Positions 1-5,480 of a DNA stretch of 7,164 bases are shown here, piece by piece. The position numbers were made by a program, and so were the translations under genes. Source of the stretch: JBGLNJ01 sp034434835 (GTDB lineage Bacteria; Chloroflexota; Anaerolineae; Fen-1058); the NCBI GenBank assembly GCA_034434835.1, contig DAOTXX010000034.1:1-7164 (forward strand), in the 5' to 3' direction. The notes beneath the pieces are model-generated. The model was not told the origin of the DNA. It ran no database searches and worked only from the letters and a program-made list of their open reading frames with translations. Each line of letters starts with the position of its first letter. The first letter of the stretch is position 1.

Positions 1-82
1 TGGGCCGTATGCCGGTTCGCTCTTTCTCTTATCAGGGCAAGCCGCTTATCAACACGTTTTGCCGTTCTTCAAAAGTTCGGGT

Positions 83-147
83 TTGCGGACGCAACCAACG
101 ACTTGAAGCCTGATTGCGCAACGGTTACGCTAGTTGACCGTTTGCGC
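83..147. promoter_or_regulatory. Cluster of TTGCG/CGCAA palindromes, possible operators
   Basis: Three symmetric elements lie close together: TTGCG-GA-CGCAA (83-94), the perfect octamer TTGCGCAA (114-121), and an imperfect inverted repeat GCGCAACGGT / ACCGTTTGCGC (116-125 and 137-147, one bulged T). Within the last, CGCAAC-G-GTTACG (117-129) resembles the general shape of LacI-family operators, which often control CUT1 sugar operons. That is inference only: no LacI-type regulator is encoded in the window, and the sites lie about 280-340 bp before the first gene. They could equally be stems of an unrecognised RNA. Confidence 0.25.
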
Positions 148-172
148 CCAGTGCAGCATGTCCGATTGCTTT

Positions 173-184
173 TGACGATCGTCA
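173..184. promoter_or_regulatory. Perfect 12-bp palindrome TGACGATCGTCA
   Basis: TGACGATCGTCA is an uninterrupted perfect palindrome in the gene-free region upstream of the sugar operon. A dimeric regulator could bind it, but I do not recognise the site. It overlaps the -35-like TTGACG (172-177), which would fit repression if a promoter existed there, but no matching -10 box is visible. Chance occurrence is a real alternative. Confidence 0.2.
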
Positions 185-214
185 TGCGGCAAACGGCCTG
201 ACGGATATGTTGGG

Positions 215-247
215 AGTAAAAGAGAGACCGCCTGTTCAGGCGGTCTC
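215..247 (-). terminator. Intrinsic terminator reading leftward
   Basis: GAGACCGCCTG (224-234) and CAGGCGGTCTC (237-247) form a perfect GC-rich inverted repeat, giving a 10-bp stem with a 4-nt loop. Read on the minus strand the hairpin is followed by TCTTTTACT (223-215), the U-rich tract expected of a rho-independent terminator. On the plus strand the sequence after the stem is CAGGGAGC, so it is not a plus-strand terminator. No minus-strand protein gene lies to its right, which suggests that it ends a short non-coding transcript. Confidence 0.6.
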
Positions 248-395
248 CAGGGAGCTAGAGCTTAGAGCAAGTCTTGCTACCGGACCAAGTCACAACTGCC
301 CCACGCAGCATGTGACCGAACAAGCTCTAAACTCAAAGCTGGAAAGGGGGTATACAAGTCACGAATTTCTGTCCAGCCCACCCTAATCTTGTTTC
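218..395 (-). ncRNA. Candidate structured small RNA, antisense to the operon leader
   Basis: A minus-strand transcript starting near 395 and ending at the terminator would be about 175-180 nt. Read on that strand it can fold as follows. A 5' hairpin pairs 377-372 with 343-338 (GCTGGA/TCCAGC). A closing stem pairs 329-322 with 263-256 (TAGAGCTT/AAGCTCTA written in plus-strand sense). The closing stem encloses two arms: 316-311 with 294-289 (GTCACA/TGTGAC), topped by CTGC/GCAG around a 5-nt loop, and 278-274 with 270-266 (AGCAA/TTGCT) around a 3-nt loop. The result is a three-way junction followed by the terminator hairpin. An extended -10 promoter lies just upstream on the same strand. I cannot match it to a known family. 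Most of the pairs also form on the plus strand, so a structured leader of the sugar operon is the main alternative. Confidence 0.35.
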
Positions 396-401
396 CGGTA
401 C

Positions 402-410
402 ATTATACCA
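402..410 (-). promoter_or_regulatory. Extended -10 promoter (TGGTATAAT), minus strand
   Basis: Reading leftward, ATGGTATAATG contains a perfect TATAAT box (407-402) preceded by TG one base upstream, which is the extended -10 motif. Such promoters can work without a good -35, and no TTGACA-like hexamer is seen 16-18 bp upstream. Initiation would fall near 395. The box lies immediately left of the ribosome-binding site of the plus-strand lipoprotein gene, so polymerase here could interfere with the operon's leader. Confidence 0.4.
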
Positions 411-411
411 T

Positions 412-416
412 AGGAG
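412..416 (+). promoter_or_regulatory. Shine-Dalgarno AGGAG that sets the lipoprotein start
   Basis: AGGAG ends 8 bases before the ATG at 425. An in-frame TTG at 389 would add 12 residues in front of the signal peptide and has no comparable upstream site, so 425 is the start. The resulting N-terminus (MDKKR then a hydrophobic core) is a normal lipoprotein signal. Confidence 0.8.
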
Positions 417-424
417 AAGATAGC

Positions 425-1861
425 ATGGATAAGAAACGTGTATTCTGGCCCGTGTTGGCCGTGGTTGTTGCGTTGTCTCTCATCTTGAGCGCGTGTGCCC
501 CCGCCGCCGCCCCTACACCAGAGAAGGTGGTCGTGACCAGCGTGGTCGAAAAACAAGCGACTGTCGTGGTAAAAGAGACCGTCGTGGTTAAGGAAACCGC
601 AGCGCCAATCGTCGTGACGGCCACTCCCCCGCCGACTCCGTCGGGTCCCTCGTGTGGGACCCAGCCGGTGAAGATGAACGCCTACTTCGAGACTGGCTTC
701 GAAACCATCATCAAGCTTACCGAAGAGTTCACGAAGCAGTACCCGAACGTCACCTGGGACATCAAGCAGGACCAGTTCACGAACCTCATCAACGCGACGC
801 CTCGCCTGCTCTCGGGCGACAATCCGCCGGACATCATCCGGCTGCCGACCTTTGTCACGTTTGCCAAGGAGGGGTTGCTCATGAACCTTGACAAATACGC
901 GACGGCATTCGGCTGGAACGATTGGCCGGTACCACTCCAATTTGCCCGGCTCGATGCGAACGGCATCCGCGGCTCCGGCACGCTCTATGCCATGGGCCTC
1001 AACTACCAATTGACCGGCGTCTTTTACAACAAGAAGCTGGCGGCCCAGATTGGCATGACCGAACCGCCCAAGACACTCGCCGAGTTCGACGACCTGCTCG
1101 CCAAAGCCAAGAAAGCCGGGCTTCTGCCGATCATGGAGTGGGGCAGCGCGAAGAGCGGCATGGGGCTTGCTTTCCCGCTTCAGCAGCTGATGGCAGCCTA
1201 TGGCCCGGTCGGTCCGATCAACGATTGGATCTTTAATAAACCCGGCGCGACGATCGATACGCCGAACAACCTGAAGGCCGCGCAGCACCTCGAGCGGTGG
1301 CTCAAGGCAGGCTACTTCCCGCCCGACATCAACGCCATTGAGTACACCGACGCCGCCACCCGCTTCGGCAAGGGTGAGGGCGTCTTCACCTTCAACGGCG
1401 ACTGGCAGAACAAGGGGTACATGGACGCCATGCCCGGCAACGTCGGGTTCTTTGTGATGCCGCCCCTTGAGGCCGGCGGAAAGCCTGCCGCCATGTCCGG
1501 TCCTCTGACGTACGGCGTCGCGGCCAAGGCAAAGAACGCTGACTGCGCAGCATTCTTCTTCAACTGGATCGCCACGAACCCGAAGGCCCGCCAGATCAAC
1601 GTTGACTACGGCGGTTCCAACCCGGGTGGTCCTGCAGGCCTCCCGATGCCGACGGTCCCGGAGGGCTCGGTCACGAAAGACACCCTCGCTGGTGGACAGA
1701 AGGTGGGCAGCAACGCGATGGACTTTATCGCAAACGCGACGAGCTCGATCTTTGCCCAGGGCTGGACGCCTGAGCTGCAGAAGATGGTCGGTGGCAAGCA
1801 AGACGCTGCCGGCCTCCTCAAGGCCGTCCAGGCAGAATACCTGAGGGAACTCGGTAAGTAG
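425..1861 (+). CDS. ABC sugar transporter, substrate-binding lipoprotein (CUT1 family)
   Basis: This 478-residue protein is the extracellular receptor of a carbohydrate ABC importer (SBP family 1, UgpB/MalE-like). Residues 1-23 are a signal peptide (Lys/Arg N-terminus, hydrophobic core) ending in the lipobox LSAC with the lipid-bearing Cys24. Residues 25-76 form a flexible Val/Thr/Pro-rich spacer with a tandem VVVKET, typical of Chloroflexota lipoproteins. The binding domain shows the usual family landmarks: the NPPDIIRL stretch near 133-140, YNKKLAAQIGMTEPPKT near 201-217, and GKGEGVFTFNGDW near 315-327. It is the first gene of the operon and is followed 25 bp later by the two permeases. Given the downstream phosphorylase, sucrose or a related alpha-glucoside is the likely ligand, but the ligand cannot be read from the sequence. 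Confidence 0.94.
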   Translation: MDKKRVFWPVLAVVVALSLILSACAPAAAPTPEKVVVTSVVEKQATVVVKETVVVKETAAPIVVTATPPPTPSGPSCGTQPVKMNAYFETGFETIIKLTEEFTKQYPNVTWDIKQDQFTNLINATPRLLSGDNPPDIIRLPTFVTFAKEGLLMNLDKYATAFGWNDWPVPLQFARLDANGIRGSGTLYAMGLNYQLTGVFYNKKLAAQIGMTEPPKTLAEFDDLLAKAKKAGLLPIMEWGSAKSGMGLAFPLQQLMAAYGPVGPINDWIFNKPGATIDTPNNLKAAQHLERWLKAGYFPPDINAIEYTDAATRFGKGEGVFTFNGDWQNKGYMDAMPGNVGFFVMPPLEAGGKPAAMSGPLTYGVAAKAKNADCAAFFFNWIATNPKARQINVDYGGSNPGGPAGLPMPTVPEGSVTKDTLAGGQKVGSNAMDFIANATSSIFAQGWTPELQKMVGGKQDAAGLLKAVQAEYLRELGK

Positions 1862-1886
1862 TGGTGATGGCCGCAGGACGATTCCT

Positions 1887-2849
1887 GTGCCTACCAGATC
1901 GACGGTGATATCTATGGTGACGTCAGACAATCGCCCAGCGGCTCCTGCGGTCTCCCGGCGGACCTACTTTAGCAAACGGGTCCGCCAGGAGACCTTTGTT
2001 GGCTGGCTGTTCGTCCTGCCAGCGCTGATCATGTACGTTTTCTTCGTGCTCGTGCCCCTGGCATTGACCATTCAATACTCATTCTATCGCTGGTCCGGTA
2101 CCGGTCCCATGACCTGGGTCGGGTTGAGAAACTATGTGCAGGTCTTTCAGGTTCCCGACCTGATCGGGACGATCTACAACGCGTTCGTGCTGGTCTTGTG
2201 GTTCAGCCTCATTCCGGTGGGCTTCGGTCTCATCGTCGCGAGCGTGATCCACCGCGTGGCGCCCGGGCGGCTCGGGGAGGTTACCCGGACCGTTCTGTTC
2301 CTGCCCCAGGTCATACCGCTCGTCGCTGCCGGGATCATCTGGAGCTGGCTGCTGGCAAAACCGGGCGTGATCAACCAGATCCTCAAAGCTATCGGGCTTG
2401 GCGCACTCACCCGTGCCTGGCTGGGCGACTTTAACACAGCGCTCCCGGCCGTCGGTGTCATCGGGGTCTGGGTGCTGCTGGGCTTTTGCACTGTCCTGCT
2501 GCTCACGGGCATGACCAAGATGGACCCCGCGCTCTACGAATCCGCGAGGCTCGACGGCGCAGGTTGGCTCCAAGAGTTCCTCTCAATCACCGTCCCGCTT
2601 CTCAGATACGAGATCGGCGTGTGTCTGACGGTCACGGTGGTCAACGCGCTCGCCGCATTCGACATCGTCTACGTCTCGACGGCCGGCGGGCCCGGCAACT
2701 CGACGTCGGTCCCGGGACTCCAGATTTACATCCTTGCATTCACTCAGCGAACGGTGGGCCTGGCGTCTGCTCTGGCCGTCATGCTCATGGTCCTGGTCGT
2801 TATGGTCATCATCCCGATCCAACGCCTGAGCAGGGAGAGAATACTATGA
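1887..2849 (+). CDS. ABC sugar transporter permease, MalF/UgpA type
   Basis: Inner-membrane subunit of the importer, 320 residues. Six hydrophobic segments lie near residues 38-62, 92-120, 135-157, 187-209, 242-266 and 288-312. The cytoplasmic EAA loop that docks to the ATPase is at about 218-238 (ESARLDGAGWLQEF then ITVPLL), with the expected Asp-Gly. The VYVSTAGGPGNST stretch near 261-273 is typical of the MalF-like partner. The start is uncertain: GTG 1887 has AGGA at 1875-1878 (8-bp spacing), while ATG 1914 has a weaker GGTGA at 1904-1908 and would give 311 residues. Both leave the membrane domain intact. The stop codon overlaps the next start in ATGA, so the two permeases are probably translationally coupled. 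Confidence 0.93.
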   Translation: MPTRSTVISMVTSDNRPAAPAVSRRTYFSKRVRQETFVGWLFVLPALIMYVFFVLVPLALTIQYSFYRWSGTGPMTWVGLRNYVQVFQVPDLIGTIYNAFVLVLWFSLIPVGFGLIVASVIHRVAPGRLGEVTRTVLFLPQVIPLVAAGIIWSWLLAKPGVINQILKAIGLGALTRAWLGDFNTALPAVGVIGVWVLLGFCTVLLLTGMTKMDPALYESARLDGAGWLQEFLSITVPLLRYEIGVCLTVTVVNALAAFDIVYVSTAGGPGNSTSVPGLQIYILAFTQRTVGLASALAVMLMVLVVMVIIPIQRLSRERIL

Positions 2850-3670
2850 GGGTTGCTCGCAGCGAGCTCTGGGCAGGCCGGGCGCTCCTCGTGGCGCTGA
2901 TGGCGATCACGATCCTGCCCTTCATCAGCATCTTTGTGACCGGGCTGCATCCGTCGAATACTTTGCCCTTGGGGTTCGAATGGCCCGCACACCCGCAGTG
3001 GGGCAACTTTGTGACGGCGTTTAATCAGGCACAAATGCCCAAGCTCATCGCGTCGAGTTTGTTCCTTGTCATCGCCGTCGTGCCTGTAGCCCTTGCCATC
3101 TCGACGATGGCCGGGTTCGCCATTGGCCTCCTCCGCATCCCTGGCGCGAACGTGCTCCTGTTCCTGTTCGTGTTCGGACTGACACTCCCGTTCTCGGGGA
3201 TCATCATCCCTATCTACTTCTTGGAGCGGGGGATTCATCTCTATAACACCCGGTTCGCGATCGTGCTGCCGCTGATCGCCTTGTACATGCCCTTTGCCGT
3301 CTTTTGGATGCGCGCCCACTTTGTCAACATGCCGACCGAGCTCTCGGAGGCGGCCCGCGTCGATGGCGCGACCCCCTTGGACCTGTTCTGGCGCATCCAC
3401 GCCCCGCTCGCGCGGCCGCCGATCACGTCGCTCGGGATCCTCATGTCCGTCTGGACGTGGAACCAATTTCTCCTTGCGCTGGTGCTCGTCGAGGATCCGA
3501 CGCAGCGAACGATGGCCGGTGCGCTGGGGGCATTCCAGGGCCAATGGGCGACCGATGTCCCTCTGCTGTGCGCCGGCACGATCCTGATCCTGATACCCAC
3601 CCTCGTCGTCTTTGTGATATTCCAGCGCCAGATCATTACGGCGCTGCTCGAAGGCTCGATCAAGGGGTAA
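2846..3670 (+). CDS. ABC sugar transporter permease, MalG/UgpE type
   Basis: Second membrane subunit, 274 residues, with hydrophobic segments near 12-32, 68-95, 101-125, 137-155, 193-215 and 240-260. Its EAA loop is ELSEAARVDGATPLDLFWRI (165-184). The WNQFLLALVL motif at 205-214 and the short basic tail RQIITALLEGSIKG match MalG-like permeases. The start is fixed by the ATGA overlap with the preceding permease and by GGGAG at 2833-2837, 8 bases upstream. With the preceding permease it would form the heterodimeric channel of a CUT1 importer. No ATPase gene follows, so the energising subunit must come from another locus. Confidence 0.94.
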   Translation: MRVARSELWAGRALLVALMAITILPFISIFVTGLHPSNTLPLGFEWPAHPQWGNFVTAFNQAQMPKLIASSLFLVIAVVPVALAISTMAGFAIGLLRIPGANVLLFLFVFGLTLPFSGIIIPIYFLERGIHLYNTRFAIVLPLIALYMPFAVFWMRAHFVNMPTELSEAARVDGATPLDLFWRIHAPLARPPITSLGILMSVWTWNQFLLALVLVEDPTQRTMAGALGAFQGQWATDVPLLCAGTILILIPTLVVFVIFQRQIITALLEGSIKG

Positions 3671-3728
3671 AGGGCAAAATGCGAGTCGCCACGGTGAACA
3701 ACTGAATCACATGTTAAGGTAAAGCGTC

Positions 3729-5201
3729 GTGCCAATCAAGAACCAGGTACAACTCATCACATACCCCGATTCGCTCGGGGGAAATCTCAAAACACTCGAC
3801 GAACTTCTTCTCAAGCATTTTGCCGACATTTTCAAAGGGGGCATCCACATTCTGCCCCCCTTTCCTTCATCTGGAGATCGCGGCTTTGCTCCCTTGACTT
3901 ATATGGAAATAGAACCCAGGTTCGGCACATGGGAGGATATCCGACAGATCGGCGAGGACTTTGACGTCTTGGTTGATCTGATGGTCAACCACATCTCCCG
4001 GCAGTCACCCTATTTCCAGGATTTCATCAAGAGGGGAAGAAAGTCAGAGTATGCCGATCTGTTCATCACGCTGGACAAAATCTGGCCGGATGGGAATCCG
4101 CCTCAGTCGGATGTCGCCCGGATATTTTTGCGCAAACCGGATCACCCGTTTTCCACCGTTATCATCGAAGAGACGGGCCAGGTGGAAAGGATTTGGACGT
4201 CCTTTGGCACGAAGGATTGGTCAGAGCAGATTGACCTGGATGTGCGTTCGGAAGCGACCAGGAAACTGCTGACTGAGTATCTTGCCCATTTCAGTCAGCA
4301 AAAAATCAAGATCGTCCGGCTGGACGCTGTCGGGTACGTGATCAAAAAGCCAGGCACCAGTTGTTTTATGGTTGAGCCAGAAATTTACGAGTTCATAGAT
4401 TGGATCATCGGGGTGGCCCATTCGTTTGGCCTTGAATTGCTGCCCGAAGTTCACGACCATTTCTCGGTCCAATTCAAACTGGCTGAGCATGGGTACTGGG
4501 TTTATGACTTTGTTCTTCCGATGCTCATCCTGTATACCTTACTCAACAAATCAAGCGGCAAGTTGCGCGGCTATCTCAAGATTTGTCCCCGAAGGCAATT
4601 CACTATGTTGGATTGTCACGATGGTATTCCGGTCCAGCCAGATTTGGATGATATTTTGGAGACAGAAGAGTCCAAGCAGATCGTCGAGATGTGCCTCCAG
4701 CGCGGGGCGAACCTGAACCGCATCCTCTCGGACCAGCACAAGAACCACGTAGATTTCGACGTTCACCAGATCAACTGCACCTATTATTCTGCCCTCGGTT
4801 GCAATGATGACGCCTACCTGGCAGCCAGGGCCATCCAATTCTTTGCGCCGGGCGTGCCCCAGGTTTATTACGTCGGTTTGCTGGCCGGACAGAATGACCA
4901 GAAAGCGGTCCAAAAGACAGGTGAAGGCCGGGCCATCAATCGTCACAACTATAGCGTGGGCGAGGTGGATCAGGCGGTTCAAACACCAATCGTCCAGCGT
5001 CTCCTCAAACTCATCCGATTTAGAAACGAGTACCCAGCCTTTAACGGTGATTTCAGAGTGCAGGATTCTGATGACAGTGAACTCGTTCTGGCGTGGCAAA
5101 AGGCGAACAAGATGTGTCGGCTCAATGTTGATTTGGATACCTACCAGGCTGTGATTGCATATACAGATGGCACAGGTGAAATGGCAGAATACAAAGTATA
5201 A
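3729..5201 (+). CDS. GH13_18 phosphorylase, sucrose 6F-phosphate phosphorylase-like
   Basis: This 490-residue cytoplasmic enzyme has the length of GH13 subfamily 18 glucoside phosphorylases, which transfer the glucosyl group of sucrose-type substrates to phosphate and release alpha-glucose 1-phosphate. Visible motifs: glucose-site Asp50 (SSGDRGF), DLMVNH (83-88), IVRLDAVGY with nucleophile Asp199, LELLPEVHDH with acid/base Glu240, and LDCHDG with stabiliser Asp298. Arg135 (in IFLRKPDHPF) and His346 (in DVHQIN) occupy the places of Pro134 and Tyr344 of Bifidobacterium sucrose phosphorylase. From memory, Arg and His at these positions mark the sucrose 6F-phosphate phosphorylase subtype, and the whole protein resembles the Thermoanaerobacterium enzyme. 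The start codon is GTG, with TAAGG at 3715-3719 nine bases upstream. It lies 58 bp after the permease and is the last gene of the operon. Third codon positions are visibly richer in A/T than in the transporter genes. Family is secure; exact acceptor is an inference. Confidence 0.93.
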   Translation: MPIKNQVQLITYPDSLGGNLKTLDELLLKHFADIFKGGIHILPPFPSSGDRGFAPLTYMEIEPRFGTWEDIRQIGEDFDVLVDLMVNHISRQSPYFQDFIKRGRKSEYADLFITLDKIWPDGNPPQSDVARIFLRKPDHPFSTVIIEETGQVERIWTSFGTKDWSEQIDLDVRSEATRKLLTEYLAHFSQQKIKIVRLDAVGYVIKKPGTSCFMVEPEIYEFIDWIIGVAHSFGLELLPEVHDHFSVQFKLAEHGYWVYDFVLPMLILYTLLNKSSGKLRGYLKICPRRQFTMLDCHDGIPVQPDLDDILETEESKQIVEMCLQRGANLNRILSDQHKNHVDFDVHQINCTYYSALGCNDDAYLAARAIQFFAPGVPQVYYVGLLAGQNDQKAVQKTGEGRAINRHNYSVGEVDQAVQTPIVQRLLKLIRFRNEYPAFNGDFRVQDSDDSELVLAWQKANKMCRLNVDLDTYQAVIAYTDGTGEMAEYKV

Positions 5202-5242
5202 AAGATCACTCACCTCAATACTGTTTGCGGATGGTCATCCTT

Positions 5243-5280
5243 GTCCGGCGGTGGTCATGTTCATCATCGCCGGACTTTTT
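5243..5280 (+). terminator. Intrinsic terminator of the sugar operon
   Basis: GTCCGGCG (5243-5250) pairs with CGCCGGAC (5268-5275). The stem extends inward through GTGGT/ATCAT with G-U pairs to about 13 bp around a 7-nt loop. It is followed directly by TTTTT (5276-5280). It lies 41 bp after the phosphorylase stop and separates the operon from the next transcription unit. Confidence 0.9.
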
Positions 5281-5422
5281 GAGCAATCCTGCGGCATTGA
5301 TACTGGCTGCGTTCCAAAATTCGGAGCGAGACTGGGCGACTCTCTACGTGCTGCGAGGCGTGCGTATAAGCGGGTTGGCCGGTGAAATCCTTCCAGGGCA
5401 ACGTGAAAGCGGCAACAAAAGG

Positions 5423-5450
5423 ATGACAAGGTGGGCAGGTGTGCTATAAT
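5423..5450 (+). promoter_or_regulatory. Sigma70-type promoter of the ATPase/winged-helix gene
   Basis: The -35 box is ATGACA (5423-5428, one mismatch to TTGACA), the spacer is 16 bp, and the -10 is a perfect TATAAT (5445-5450) with an extended TG at 5442-5443. Transcription would start near 5457, giving a leader of about 24 nt that contains the Shine-Dalgarno AGGAG (5469-5473), seven bases before the ATG at 5481. The near-consensus boxes suggest substantial basal expression, independent of the sugar operon. Confidence 0.75.
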
Positions 5451-5480
5451 CACGAACGAACGTAACGCAGGAGAGCATCC

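Larger units (their letters stand above)
1..214. other. Gene-free left flank, no convincing coding sequence
   Basis: Plus-strand frame 1 is open from the window edge to a TGA at 199-201 (66 codons), but its translation is arginine/leucine-rich and matches no family I recognise. The other plus-strand frames stop by about position 113. I therefore do not call the end of an upstream gene, although a short C-terminus entering from the left cannot be excluded. The stretch is dense in short palindromes built on TTGCG/CGCAA, listed separately. I see no convincing plus-strand sigma70 promoter. The best -35-like hexamer, TTGACG at 172-177, has no -10 box at a suitable distance. Confidence 0.4.

Noticed and set aside
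1..201. Plus-strand frame open for 66 codons from the left edge
   Set aside because: The translation has no recognisable motif and no proof of being an in-frame remainder of a gene. Open frames of this length occur by chance, and competing frames are also partly open.
322..332. Minus-strand GTTTAGAGCT, reminiscent of type II CRISPR repeat or tracrRNA sequence
   Set aside because: It is a single short match. There are no repeat-spacer units and no cas gene, and the bases are accounted for by the closing stem of the proposed RNA.
383..1930. Long minus-strand open frame of about 515 codons opposite the binding-protein gene
   Set aside because: It mirrors the codon bias of a well-supported plus-strand lipoprotein gene. 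Its translation is Arg/Gly/Val/His-rich low-complexity sequence without motifs.
2744..3544. Minus-strand open frame of 266 codons opposite the second permease
   Set aside because: It is highly charged, with long runs of Arg, Glu, Asp and His, which is a shadow of the hydrophobic permease codons on the other strand.
3679..3705. Eight-codon ORF (MRVATVNN) between the permease and the phosphorylase
   Set aside because: It has only a poor ribosome-binding site and no leader-peptide features such as a codon run or following attenuator. It is too short to support.
3851..3876. CCCCCCTTTCC stretch resembling the start of the palindromic repeats
   Set aside because: It encodes the conserved LPPFPSSGD glucose-binding loop of GH13_18 enzymes and lacks the CAAGC centre and the second arm.
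5281..5422. Open frames between the operon terminator and the next promoter
   Set aside because: Several short frames cross the terminator and run through this gap, but none has a ribosome-binding site or a family resemblance. A decayed gene fragment is possible but unsupported.
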